Of a stretch of DNA of 35,049 nt, positions 15,188 through 23,805 are shown one piece after another. The translations under genes and the position numbers were made by a program. Each line of letters begins with the position of its first letter. Positions within the stretch are counted from its first letter, which is position 1. The DNA is from Collinsella aerofaciens (GTDB lineage: Bacteria > Actinomycetota > Coriobacteriia > Coriobacteriales > Coriobacteriaceae), in NCBI RefSeq assembly GCF_015546965.1, contig NZ_JADMUF010000016.1:1-35049 (forward strand), read 5' to 3'. Under the pieces are notes generated by a model. That model searched no databases. It worked only from the letters and a program-made list of their open reading frames with translations, and had not been told where the DNA came from.

Positions 15188-15679
15188 TTACGCCGACATG
15201 GCCCCGAACCCGTCTATCAAGAACAGCCTAAGAACCAGCTTGATGACATTTCCCGGTTTGACTTCAGCCGTGCCAAAGACGCTGCGCTCGGCGAGTTCGC
15301 CGCAGTATGCGTAGATATCGCGGATGAGCTCCGCGCCCGAAAGCGTAAACATGTAGCCTGCGTCCGAAAGTGCATTGGGTGCGGCGGGCAACTTGGCCAT
15401 GCGGCAAAAGGTCAACAGGTCGGGTGCCATAGCGTCCTGGTAGCCAAGATGGCTGCCGTCTTCTTGTGCGGCGAGTTCCAGCTGGCGTACTCGATCCAGC
15501 GCCACTGCCAGCACAAAGCTCGGCGTAGGCGCATTGACGTCCTGAGTGGTCGCCACAAGCCTGCCCGCCGCCTGCGTGACAAGCCAAGCGACCTCGCGCT
15601 GGCAACGCACGGCCTTGCGCGTAACCGGCTTGATGGACGAAGAAGAAACGCTCCCCTTAGGCGGATTCGAAACAGCCAC
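15188..15679 (-). CDS. Hypothetical protein
   Basis: I do not recognise this 163-residue protein. It starts at a GTG (15679) with a strong GGGAGG five bases upstream, so it is a credible gene. The N-terminal 25 residues are Ser/Lys-rich and probably disordered, followed by mostly helical sequence with an acidic middle. There are no transmembrane segments, signal peptide or cysteine motifs. It is convergent with the truncated AlbA_2-type gene and divergent from the HNH gene, within an accessory island, but nothing in it points to a specific function. Confidence 0.65.
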   Translation of the reverse strand: MAVSNPPKGSVSSSSIKPVTRKAVRCQREVAWLVTQAAGRLVATTQDVNAPTPSFVLAVALDRVRQLELAAQEDGSHLGYQDAMAPDLLTFCRMAKLPAAPNALSDAGYMFTLSGAELIRDIYAYCGELAERSVFGTAEVKPGNVIKLVLRLFLIDGFGAMSA

Positions 15680-15894
15680 AAGAACCTCCCATGAACGACC
15701 CGGCCCAACAAGCCCGGATGAAACACGTGCTACATCAGTATACAGGGGAGTGGGGTAGTGGGGTACAAGCGCGCTAGCGGCAAACCGAGAGCATCAACGA
15801 TGTGCCGATCGCGGAATGAGATCTCGTAATAATTGACTCTCGGTCATATTATTGAGGGGCATGACTCGCGTTCGTATGGTTGTAGGTGCTGGCG

Positions 15895-16977
15895 ATGAAC
15901 GACATTGACCTTGCTGTTCCGTTGATGGATGGACCAAGCTATGACCGCGCCTGCAGTCTCGTGCCTTCCGAATACGTTGAGGCATGGGAGTGGTTTCTGG
16001 GTGAGGAACAGCGCGGCGGCGTTTGGACCAGCCTTCCGCACCACACCAAGGAAGATAGCCCTCAGTATCAGTACCGTTTGAGAATTGGCTCGGACTTCTT
16101 TCCCGTAACGCGGGATTCAGGGATCTTCTGGCCGGGCCAGGATCGGGTGAAGCAAGATCCCAATAAGATCTTTGCGCTTTCGGTCCATAACTCTAAAAAG
16201 AACTTCTACACCGATGTGCCTCCGCTCTATTTGGACGATGGCACGTGGGTCATTAAGTATTCGGTTCAAGCGCCAGGCGCCGTTGGTTCTCGAGACCAAG
16301 ACTATAACCTTAAAATGCTCAACTGCATGGAATGTGGCGTTCCAGTCGGAGTCATATTTGCAACCGAGGTGGGCTACAAGGTGCTCGGCCTTGCGTTTGT
16401 TGAACGGTTCGAGTCCGAAAACGGATGGTTTGTTCTGCACGGTCCTGTTCATAAAGGCGGACCGGACCCTCGTTTTGCGCCCGACATGAGTTATCTGAAG
16501 CACATGCCCGTCGATATTGAGTTTGTCGGACAGGGTACGACCGACGACGAAAAGGCCCGCTATGCGTTAAGGCGCGAGCGATTGGGGCAGCAATGGTTCC
16601 GCAAGCAGCTCGTTGCCGCCTATGATGGCCGTTGCGCGGTGTCGGACTGCGGCGTCAGCGAAGCTCTGGAGGCTGCACATATCGAGAATTACTCGGGACC
16701 CAAATCGCAGGTTGCCAGCAACGGCATTCTGCTTCGGCGCGACTTACATGCTTTATTCGATGCTCATCTGATTTCGTTTGAGCCTGTTTGCGGCGAATAT
16801 CGGCTGTGCGGATCGTACCTGCTGGATAAGACCGATTACGTTTCCTTTGCGGGTGCGACGCTAAGGCAGCCGAATGAGCGTCAGTGGCGACCCAATACGG
16901 TGTTTCTTGAGGCCCATCGTATCGAGTTCGATCGCTCGGAAAAGAAGCGTGAAAAGGCGGGGCTTCTGCCGTATTAG
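15895..16977 (+). CDS. HNH restriction endonuclease, COG3440-like, with SRA-like N-terminal domain
   Basis: This 360-residue protein pairs an N-terminal domain resembling SRA/YDG-type modified-base readers (YRLRIGSDFFP; then DYNLKMLNCMECGVPVGVIF and VLGLAFVERFE) with a C-terminal HNH nuclease (about 230-300). The nuclease has CAVSDC at about 247-252, EAAHI with His262, then NGILLRRDLHALFDAHLI. This architecture suits cleavage of DNA with modified cytosines or phage-type modifications. The ATG at 15895 has AGGTG six bases upstream; a GTG at 15886 is an alternative start. No methyltransferase gene is nearby, which favours a modification-dependent over a classical restriction enzyme. Modified-base recognition is inferred. 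Confidence 0.8.
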   Translation: MNDIDLAVPLMDGPSYDRACSLVPSEYVEAWEWFLGEEQRGGVWTSLPHHTKEDSPQYQYRLRIGSDFFPVTRDSGIFWPGQDRVKQDPNKIFALSVHNSKKNFYTDVPPLYLDDGTWVIKYSVQAPGAVGSRDQDYNLKMLNCMECGVPVGVIFATEVGYKVLGLAFVERFESENGWFVLHGPVHKGGPDPRFAPDMSYLKHMPVDIEFVGQGTTDDEKARYALRRERLGQQWFRKQLVAAYDGRCAVSDCGVSEALEAAHIENYSGPKSQVASNGILLRRDLHALFDAHLISFEPVCGEYRLCGSYLLDKTDYVSFAGATLRQPNERQWRPNTVFLEAHRIEFDRSEKKREKAGLLPY

Positions 16978-17099
16978 CGTATTTGGCTTTGGCATTCTTT
17001 GACGATCGTGTTGTTTGATCGGATCGCGTGGCGATGCAATCTCGCGCACGCCCGCCGGTGCATGCTCTTCCTGATTTGTATAGTGAGAGGGGAGCGTGT

Positions 17100-17384
17100 A
17101 TGAGCTGGCGAGGCGATATTGCGATGGGGAAGTACGGAAAACTGCCGCGTACCCTTATAGACAACAATATGTTTTCGAGCGTAGAGGTTGATTGCGGGTC
17201 GTTTGTCGTCACCTGCCCTTGCTGCGGCTCGCAAATACCGTGTCTCGATATTCGGTTTATCGATGCGCGCGACAGACTCAGCGACGAAGTGAGAAAACGG
17301 ACAGGCGTTCATATGCCGGTGTATCCGGAGAAATGCCCTGTTTGTGGCCTCGATATCGTGTACGACGCCGGCGACGAGGGATAG
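17100..17384 (+). CDS. Small zinc-ribbon-like hypothetical protein
   Basis: This is a 94-residue protein with two CxxC pairs, CPCC at 39-42 and CPVC at 79-82, about 37 residues apart, a likely single structural zinc site. The ATG at 17100 follows GGGGAG five bases upstream. The frame is open to 17028 but without a good start. It follows the HNH gene on the same strand with a 122-bp gap. The family is not recognised; zinc ribbons of this size often bind nucleic acid or proteins. Confidence 0.65.
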   Translation: MSWRGDIAMGKYGKLPRTLIDNNMFSSVEVDCGSFVVTCPCCGSQIPCLDIRFIDARDRLSDEVRKRTGVHMPVYPEKCPVCGLDIVYDAGDEG

Positions 17385-17422
17385 GTGATGCGGAGGAGCT
17401 GGCTGTGAAGGCTTCTCTGTAT

Positions 17423-18109
17423 CTACAAATAAACCCCCTCACCGAGTTGCCTGTGGAACTCGGCGTGATGGTCGCGTGCCCAGGTAAAGAGCGCCTGGTC
17501 AAAGTCGGTACGCGTGGCCGGGACGCCAAAGACGCCGGCAACTTCGACGCGTATAAACTCCAGTGCCGGCAGCTTGTTGATGGCAGTGAGGGCAAACGGG
17601 GACGAGGGCTCCTCGAACAGATAGCGGCTGCCTTGCAGCGCGTCGCAACTGGTGCACGTGTTGCCGAGCGACGGGGCTTTGGAGGCCCGCGCGCCTACGG
17701 GCTTGTAGCCGCAGCGCTTATGAAGGTAGTCGCGGATCTCGCCCGGCACGCAGCCAAGAGCGGGCACGATGGCGAGTGCGTTGGCGTTGGCCGTGTCGAT
17801 GGCAATGTGCCCGGCTTCGTTGGGCGCGTGCGCGATGACGATGCTCTCGTCGTTATCGGCTCGATAGGGAATGCCGAAGGCCGCGACCGAGGTCTCTTTG
17901 TGACACTTCCAGCACTCACGCTTGCCCAGTACTAGATATATATACGGCGCCGAGGGGTTGGATCGGTCAACACCGGGCAGCCACTCGGCAAAGGGCTCGG
18001 GGTTGACGCCGCTGGGTACATACCAGATCTTCTTGGTCCGGTCCCATTTGGCGCCCAGCGCCTTGGCTTCTTCTTTGTGCGAAAAGGGGACATCGAGCTC
18101 GGTGCGCAT
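17423..18109 (-). CDS. DUF5710 domain zinc-finger-like protein
   Basis: The 228-residue product begins with a DUF5710-like module (residues 1-46: LDVPFSHKEEAKALGAKWD, then KIWYVPSG), a short fold seen in plasmid and phage primases/DNA-processing proteins. Two CxxC pairs, CWKC at 66-69 and CTSC at 152-155, suggest a zinc site across the middle of the protein. The ATG at 18109 has AAGGAG five bases upstream; the upstream in-frame Met at 18145 is not preferred. Convergent with the zinc-ribbon gene. Its function is unknown, and the DUF5710 assignment is from memory of the motif. Confidence 0.7.
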   Translation of the reverse strand: MRTELDVPFSHKEEAKALGAKWDRTKKIWYVPSGVNPEPFAEWLPGVDRSNPSAPYIYLVLGKRECWKCHKETSVAAFGIPYRADNDESIVIAHAPNEAGHIAIDTANANALAIVPALGCVPGEIRDYLHKRCGYKPVGARASKAPSLGNTCTSCDALQGSRYLFEEPSSPFALTAINKLPALEFIRVEVAGVFGVPATRTDFDQALFTWARDHHAEFHRQLGEGVYL

Positions 18110-18145
18110 AGCGGCTCCTTGGTGCTGCAGGTGCAAGTGGCTCAA

Positions 18146-18399
18146 GGATACCGCAGGGCGCAGACATCGCGGCGTTTTGCTGAGAAGTTGCGGTGCGGAC
18201 TGATTGGTTATGCCGATGGATAGATCGGCAAGTAGATGGTCGGCTTTTGGCCAGTTGGGCGGTTGGAGCAGCTTGCGGCGCAGTTTTGTGCCTGGTTATT
18301 GTTGATGTTGGGGTATTGAATTTGTTTGGCTGCCATTCGTCAGGTGAATTGATGTTACGTTGCGATGACGGTTGGAGTTGCCAGCTGATTTGGCGATAT
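18146..18399. other. Gene-free stretch between DUF5710 gene and tRNA-Val
   Basis: About 250 bp with no supported gene. It contains no clear hairpin or repeat apart from the tRNA terminator that follows at 18400-18436. Confidence 0.5.
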
Positions 18400-18436
18400 A
18401 AAACAAAACAGCCCAGAGTACATAGCCTCTGAGCTG
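18400..18436 (-). terminator. Terminator of the tRNA-Val unit
   Basis: On the minus strand CAGCTCAGAG (18436-18427) pairs with CTCTGGGCTG (18418-18409), allowing one G-U, and is followed by TTTTGTTTTA. It begins 9 bp after the tRNA 3' end and is a clean rho-independent terminator. Confidence 0.85.
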
Positions 18437-18444
18437 CGAACATT

Positions 18445-18519
18445 TGGTGGGCGTTAGAAGATTTGAACTTCTGACCTCTTCCGTGTCAGGGAAGCGCTCT
18501 CCCCCTGAGCTAAACGCCC
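18445..18519 (-). tRNA. tRNA-Val (anticodon GAC)
   Basis: Reading the minus strand, the 75-nt tRNA has acceptor GGGCGTT pairing with AACGCCC, discriminator A and an encoded CCA (18447-18445). The D-arm contains TAGCTCAGGGGGAGAGC, the anticodon stem-loop is CTTCC-CTGACAC-GGAAG (anticodon GAC, decoding GUC and GUU), and the T-arm contains TTCAAAT. Confidence 0.95.
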
Positions 18520-18548
18520 GATCAAGGGTGCGCAAGCGCGCAAGGGAT

Positions 18549-18577
18549 AATATAACGGAGCCTGAACTCGGTGGCAA
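18549..18577 (-). promoter_or_regulatory. tRNA-Val promoter
   Basis: On the minus strand TTGCCA (18577-18572), a 17-bp spacer and TATATT (18554-18549) give a strong consensus-like promoter. Its predicted start is around 18542, about 22 bp before the mature 5' end of tRNA-Val. Confidence 0.75.
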
Positions 18578-18808
18578 GAACATTTTTAAAAATCGCTTAC
18601 ATTGTGGAATTCGGGGGCTTTGTCGTATCCATTTCAAAAGAGCCTGCTGCCGCGATTTGGCTGTCGCATAATGCAAGGCCATTGCGGTATCGAGCTATGG
18701 AAAGACGCCTGCGGAATTGTCCTACCGATAAGCGGACAAGCCTCCAGCTGGTGACTTCGCCGTGGTAAGGTAAGCCGAATTGTTTCCAGGCTGTTTCGGG
18801 GGAGTGAA

Positions 18809-19831
18809 ATGAGCAAAGAGTGTGTCGAGCAGGTCGAAGGCGCAGGGGCTTCGGTGCCGATGACCGATATATCGAACATTGATGTGCCCGAGGGCACCGA
18901 CGAGCTCAGCCGTAGCACCCGCCGCGCCTGGCGCGACCGCCTTAACGATGCGTCGTCGCGCAAGATGATCACGGGCGTCTTGGCTACGCTGGTGGGCGGT
19001 TCGTTTTGGGGCTTCTCGGGCACCAGCGCGAGCTTTCTGTTCGATACCTACCACGTCGACACCTTGTGGCTTATGAGCGTGCGTCAGATTCTCGCCGGTC
19101 TACTCTTTATGGCCGTGGTTGTCACGCGCGACCGCGAGCGTCTGATTAAGCTCTGGACCACACCCGCCGATCGCAAGCAGCTGCTGCTCTTTACCGCCTT
19201 TGGCCTGTTGTTCAACCAGTTTTGCTATCTTTCGGCCGTGCGCCTGACGAACGCCGGAACCGCGACGGTGCTCCAGTGCCTGCAGCTCGTTATCATCATG
19301 GGCTACACCTGCGCGATCGATCGCCGCATGCCGCGTACTCGCGAAGTCATCGGCATTGGCCTGGCTCTGGGTGGAACCTTTTTAATCGCCACCGGCGGCG
19401 ACCCCACCAGCCTGAATATCTCGCCGCTTGGCCTGGCAGCAGGTCTTATGTGTGCGGTCAGCGCCGCGTGTATGGCGGTGATTCCCGCCAAAATCCTGCC
19501 CGAATACGGCAGCCCCATCGTCACGGGCTCGGCAATGCTCACGGCGGGCGTGGTCTCGTGCGTCTTCGTGCAGCCCTGGGCGCATATGCCGGCGCTCGAC
19601 GCTGCCGGCATCGAGGCGCTCGCGGTGTTCGTGGTTATCGGCTCGTTTTTTGCTTACATGCTTTATATGCAGGGCGTTAAGGACATCGGCTCGGTGCGTG
19701 CGAGCCTCATCGGAACTGTGGAGCCGGTTTCGGCGACCATCACCAGCGCCGTTATGCTGGGGACGGTGTTTTTGCCGACCGACCTTATCGGCTTTGCCAT
19801 GATCATCGTGATGATGTTCCTCACGGTGTAG
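18809..19831 (+). CDS. EamA/DMT family transporter
   Basis: This is a 340-residue integral membrane permease of the drug/metabolite transporter superfamily. After a hydrophilic N-terminus of about 55 residues there are about ten transmembrane helices in two EamA repeats. The first repeat has GGSFWGFSGTSASFL and LTNAGTATVLQCLQLVIIMGY; the second ends IGTVEPVSATITSAVML, the typical EamA helix with a conserved Glu-Pro. The ATG at 18809 follows GGGGGAG. Substrate is not predictable from sequence. It is a single-gene unit divergent from tRNA-Val. Confidence 0.88.
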   Translation: MSKECVEQVEGAGASVPMTDISNIDVPEGTDELSRSTRRAWRDRLNDASSRKMITGVLATLVGGSFWGFSGTSASFLFDTYHVDTLWLMSVRQILAGLLFMAVVVTRDRERLIKLWTTPADRKQLLLFTAFGLLFNQFCYLSAVRLTNAGTATVLQCLQLVIIMGYTCAIDRRMPRTREVIGIGLALGGTFLIATGGDPTSLNISPLGLAAGLMCAVSAACMAVIPAKILPEYGSPIVTGSAMLTAGVVSCVFVQPWAHMPALDAAGIEALAVFVVIGSFFAYMLYMQGVKDIGSVRASLIGTVEPVSATITSAVMLGTVFLPTDLIGFAMIIVMMFLTV

Positions 19832-19980
19832 CTAGCGCCGCCGCCAAGACAGAAAAGGTGTTGTGCCGCATTTTCGCCAATTGATGTCCGTGTCTGGAGT
19901 TTAGCTGTCGATGCTCAAAATGCCATAAACTAGTAACGTTATGGACTTTTTCATTGCGACTCAATTGCGAGGATTTCTTT

Positions 19981-22293
19981 ATGGCTGGTAATCACTTTAA
20001 GGGCAGCGATAGCGGCCGTCCTGCAGTTCCGCCGCGTCCGAACGGGGCTGGTAAGGCCGGCACGCCGGGCGGCGCTGGACAGGGCGGTTCCGGTAAGCGC
20101 GTGTCCCCGGGCGAGACGGCGATGTTTACCGCTCTGTACGAGCAGTCTCAAAAGGCAAAAAAGACCGGCCGTGCAAAAGGGAATGTCTTTGCGGGCGGTG
20201 CAACCTCCGCGTCGCAGCCGAGCGGGGCTCCTTCGGTGTCTGCGAACAACGCAGGTGCTGCCAACGCCGCGAATGCCGCTGGCAACGTTGATGCCGGCAA
20301 GGCCGCCAACAATACTCCCTCTGCCGGTGGCGCGGGGCTTACGGGTAACCTTGGCACGATCTACACCGGCGCCTCCGAGACTGGCACGTTCGCCCGCCTG
20401 GATGATAGCGGTGCCGAGTTTGCGGGCTCGGGATCCAAGGAAGATTATTACGATTTTGGCTTGAACTACGGTAGCGACGCTTCGTCGAGTTCGACCTCTG
20501 ACGGTCTGGTCCGTCATCGCCATCGCAAGGGCGAGGGCAAGAAGCGTCACACTGGCGCCATTATTGCCGCTGTAGTCGCGGTGCTTCTCGTTGCGCTTGG
20601 CGCGAGCGGCTTTATGCTGCTTAACTCGGCAAAGACCGTAAAGAGCGAAGCGAAGGAGGCTGTCGAGATCGTCGGTGGCCTTAAGGACAAGGTCACGTCG
20701 GGCGATTTTTCGACGCTGCCTGACGACGCGAAGAAGATCGATGAGCTCTGTAACAGCATGAAGGCGGAGACTTCGAGCCCGCTGTGGACGGCGGCTTCGT
20801 TTATCCCGGTGTATGGCAGCGATATCAATGCGGCCCGCACCATGATCGACGCCCTGTCCGATGTCTCGAGCAATGCGCTGGTTCCCATGGCCGATAACCT
20901 TTCGCAGGCTACGCCCGGCAAGCTGTTCCAGGACGGCATGATTAACGTGTCCGCGCTGCAGGCGGTCGCCGATTCGCTTTCCAGCAGCTCGAAGGTGTTC
21001 AAGAGCGCCAACGAGAAGGTCCAGGGCATTGGCGATACTCATATTTCCCAGGTGACCGAGCTGGTCGATAAGGCCAAGGACGGCTTTGCCACCCTCAACG
21101 GTGCGGTTGACGCGGCGGAGAAGGTCGCCCCCGTCCTTCCCCAGATGCTCGGCGTCAACGGCCAGACGCGCAACTACCTTATGTACGCCATGAACAACGT
21201 CGAGATTCGTGCTTGCGGCGGCTTTGGCGGTTCGCAGGGCCTGATTTCGGTCACTGACGGCCAGATGTCGATTGGCGAGTTTGTTCCATGTATTGCGCTT
21301 AGCAAAGACGAGGCGGTTGAGAGCGTCGACGAAGAGGACGAGGCACTGTTTGGTGACCACAGTAACCTGTACAACTCTGGTAACGCGTATTCGCCCGATT
21401 GGCCCCGCAACTCGCAGCGTGTCGCCGCGCTGTGGAAGTCCCAGTATGGGCAGGACGTTGACGGCGTCGTGGGTATCGACCCGGTGTTCCTGCAGTATCT
21501 GCTGGGCCTGGTCGGTAATGTGTCGCTGCCCGACGGAACGGTTGTCGACGGCACCAACGCCGCAAAGGTCCTCATGCACGATGTGTACTGGAACTATCCG
21601 GTCGAGGAGTCGGATGGCATCTTTGCATCCGTCGCCAGCGCTGCCTTCGACAAGATTCTCGGTGGCATCGGTGACGTTGACGTTACAAAGCTTGTCGGTG
21701 CATTCGAGCGCGGTGCCGAAGAGGGCCGCCTGATCGCGTGGATGAGAAACGATGATGAGCAGAATGCCATCAAAGAGACGGGCATTGACGCTTCGCTGCC
21801 CGATCCGGATGATCCGAGTGCCGATCCCGTTGCCGGCGTTTACTTTAACAACCTGAGCTTCTCGAAGCTCGACTGGTATCTGAACGCCGACACGCAGATT
21901 GGCCAGGGCGTGAAGAACGGCGACGGCACGTGCTCCTATCGCATCACCGTTACCCTGACGAACATCATGACGCAGGAGGAGGCTGGCAAGCTGCCCGACT
22001 ACGTTGCGGCGAGCGCACCCGATGCCGCGCGTGACGACGAGCGTCTGAATGTCTCGTTGTTTGCCCCGACGGGCGGCAACATTACTGATCTGACCGTCGA
22101 GGGCACCCAGTTTGGTCTTGGCGCCGCTACGTGGCATGGAATCCCCTTCTATTCGGGCACCGTTGACCTGCATGCTGGCGAGACGACGACGATCACGTAT
22201 ACGCTGACCACGTCGGCCGAGGCGGGGGACAAGCCGCTTACGCTGCGTCAGACTCCTACATGCCAGGCGGCTCGCGACAGCGCGTCGGCGTAG
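19981..22293 (+). CDS. DUF4012 domain-containing membrane-anchored protein
   Basis: The 770-residue protein starts at ATG 19981 with GAGGA about eight bases upstream; a TTG at 19954 is a weaker alternative. Residues 1-185 are Gly/Ala/Ser/Asn-rich and low-complexity, ending in a basic RHRHRKGEGKKRH patch. One transmembrane helix follows at about 190-213, with the remainder predicted outside (positive-inside rule). The DUF4012 core begins at about 397 with RNYLMYAMNNVEIRACGGFGGSQG and includes WKSQYGQDVDGVVGIDPVFLQYLL. DUF4012 proteins are common in actinobacteria, often near cell-envelope polysaccharide genes. Molecular function is unknown. Being upstream of glmM fits an envelope role but may be coincidental. 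Confidence 0.85.
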   Translation: MAGNHFKGSDSGRPAVPPRPNGAGKAGTPGGAGQGGSGKRVSPGETAMFTALYEQSQKAKKTGRAKGNVFAGGATSASQPSGAPSVSANNAGAANAANAAGNVDAGKAANNTPSAGGAGLTGNLGTIYTGASETGTFARLDDSGAEFAGSGSKEDYYDFGLNYGSDASSSSTSDGLVRHRHRKGEGKKRHTGAIIAAVVAVLLVALGASGFMLLNSAKTVKSEAKEAVEIVGGLKDKVTSGDFSTLPDDAKKIDELCNSMKAETSSPLWTAASFIPVYGSDINAARTMIDALSDVSSNALVPMADNLSQATPGKLFQDGMINVSALQAVADSLSSSSKVFKSANEKVQGIGDTHISQVTELVDKAKDGFATLNGAVDAAEKVAPVLPQMLGVNGQTRNYLMYAMNNVEIRACGGFGGSQGLISVTDGQMSIGEFVPCIALSKDEAVESVDEEDEALFGDHSNLYNSGNAYSPDWPRNSQRVAALWKSQYGQDVDGVVGIDPVFLQYLLGLVGNVSLPDGTVVDGTNAAKVLMHDVYWNYPVEESDGIFASVASAAFDKILGGIGDVDVTKLVGAFERGAEEGRLIAWMRNDDEQNAIKETGIDASLPDPDDPSADPVAGVYFNNLSFSKLDWYLNADTQIGQGVKNGDGTCSYRITVTLTNIMTQEEAGKLPDYVAASAPDAARDDERLNVSLFAPTGGNITDLTVEGTQFGLGAATWHGIPFYSGTVDLHAGETTTITYTLTTSAEAGDKPLTLRQTPTCQAARDSASA

Positions 22294-22330
22294 GGTTTTT
22301 CTGGTAGCGCAGATAATCGAGTACCATTTT

Positions 22331-22363
22331 GGGGCGGACAGGCAATCTGTCCGCCCCTATTTT
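22331..22363 (+). terminator. Terminator between the DUF4012 gene and glmM
   Basis: GGGGCGGACAG (22331-22341) pairs perfectly with CTGTCCGCCCC (22347-22357) and is followed by TATTTTG. It is only about 13 bp before the glmM start codon, so it ends the DUF4012 transcript or sits in the glmM leader as an attenuator. Confidence 0.8.
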
Positions 22364-22376
22364 GTAAGGAGAGCGC

Positions 22377-23708
22377 ATGAAGTACTTTGGCACCGACGGT
22401 TTTCGCGGTGAGGCCAACGTTGGGCTGACGGTAGAGCACGCTTATAAGATTGGCCGTTTTGTGGGCTGGTATTACGGCGCCAACCGCGAGCGCAAGGCGC
22501 GCGTGATCGTGGGCAAGGACACGCGTCGCTCGAGTTATATGTTCGAGGCGGCGCTGGTGAGCGGCCTGGTCGCGAGCGGTGCGGACGCCTATATGCTGCA
22601 TGTGATCCCGACGCCGGGCGTGGCACATCAGACCGTGGAGGGCTGCTTCGATTGCGGCATCATGATCAGCGCGAGCCACAACCCGTTTTGCGATAACGGC
22701 ATTAAGCTCGTCAACAGCGACGGCTTTAAGATGGACGAGGACGTGCTGGAGCTCATCGAGGACTACATCGATGGCAAGAGCGAGGTGCCGCTGGCCACGG
22801 GCAACCACATCGGTGCCACGGTGGACTACATGCAGGGTCGCAACCGCTACATTGCTTCGCTCATCGCAAGTGCGAACTTTTCGCTGCAGGGCGTCAAGAT
22901 CGGCATCGACTGCGCCAACGGTTCGGCATCCTCGGTGGCCAAGCCGGTGTTCGACGCGCTGGGCGCCGACGTGCGCGTGATCAACGCCGCGCCCGATGGC
23001 TTTAACATCAACGTCGACTGCGGCTCCACGCATATGGAGCGCCTGCAGCGCCATGTGGTGGAGCAGGGCCTGGATGTGGGATTTGCCTACGACGGCGATG
23101 CCGACCGCTGCCTGGCCGTGGACGAGCGCGGCCGCGTGGTCGACGGCGACCAGATCCTGTACGTGTGCGGCGTGTACCTGAACAAGCACGGGCGTCTCTC
23201 GGGCGGTACCGTGGTACCGACGATCGCCAGCAACTTTGGCTTGGTCAAGTCGCTGGAGCTTGCCGGTCTGAGCGCCGTGACCAGCGGCGTGGGCGACCGT
23301 CACGTGTATGCCAAGATGCGCGAGGGCGGCTACAGCCTGGGCGGCGAGCAGACGGGCCATACGATCTTTGGCGATATCGAGCGCACGGGCGACGGCATTA
23401 TGACCTCGCTGCGCGTGATGGAAGTGATTCGTGCCGAGCGCGAGACACTCTCGCAGCTCACGGCTCCGTGCAAGCTGCTGCCGCAGGCGCAGGTGGCCGT
23501 GCACGTGGCGGACAAGGACGCCGCGCTCGAGAACATGGGTGTGCAGAACGCCATCGCCGAGGCCGAGGCTGCGCTGGCAGGCGAGGGCCGCGTGCTCGTA
23601 CGCAAGAGCGGAACCGAGTCGGTTATCCGCGTGCTGGCCGAGGCGCCCGACCAAGCATCCGCCGATGCCGCCATGAAGCGCATCGCCGCCGCGCTGGAAG
23701 CTCTGTAA
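22377..23708 (+). CDS. glmM: Phosphoglucosamine mutase
   Basis: This enzyme interconverts glucosamine-6-phosphate and glucosamine-1-phosphate on the way to UDP-GlcNAc and peptidoglycan. It is 443 residues, normal length. The N-terminus MKYFGTDGFRGEAN is diagnostic of GlmM. The phosphoserine loop is ISASHNP with Ser100, the Mg site is DGDADR at 239-244, the sugar-binding loop is GGEQTGH at 322-328, and the phosphate-binding loop is RKSGTES at about 409-415. The ATG at 22377 follows AAGGAG. Predicted to be cytoplasmic and essential. Convergent with the M32 peptidase gene. Confidence 0.97.
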   Translation: MKYFGTDGFRGEANVGLTVEHAYKIGRFVGWYYGANRERKARVIVGKDTRRSSYMFEAALVSGLVASGADAYMLHVIPTPGVAHQTVEGCFDCGIMISASHNPFCDNGIKLVNSDGFKMDEDVLELIEDYIDGKSEVPLATGNHIGATVDYMQGRNRYIASLIASANFSLQGVKIGIDCANGSASSVAKPVFDALGADVRVINAAPDGFNINVDCGSTHMERLQRHVVEQGLDVGFAYDGDADRCLAVDERGRVVDGDQILYVCGVYLNKHGRLSGGTVVPTIASNFGLVKSLELAGLSAVTSGVGDRHVYAKMREGGYSLGGEQTGHTIFGDIERTGDGIMTSLRVMEVIRAERETLSQLTAPCKLLPQAQVAVHVADKDAALENMGVQNAIAEAEAALAGEGRVLVRKSGTESVIRVLAEAPDQASADAAMKRIAAALEAL

Positions 23709-23744
23709 GGTAGTCATTGGGGACGTTCTTAAACGACTAGGTGG

Positions 23745-23783
23745 AAAGGGGACGCTGCGGATTGGTTCCGCGGCGTCCCCTTT
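23745..23783. terminator. Bidirectional terminator between glmM and M32 peptidase
   Basis: AAAGGGGACGCTGCGG (23745-23760) pairs with CCGCGGCGTCCCCTTT (23768-23783) with one mismatch. It serves two convergent genes. Just upstream, 23714-23740 carries TCATTGGGGACGTTC and AAACGACTAG, which I associate with dispersed Coriobacteriia intergenic repeats. Confidence 0.8.
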
Positions 23784-23805
23784 GCGTTGGCGTGTCGGTT
23801 ATGCC

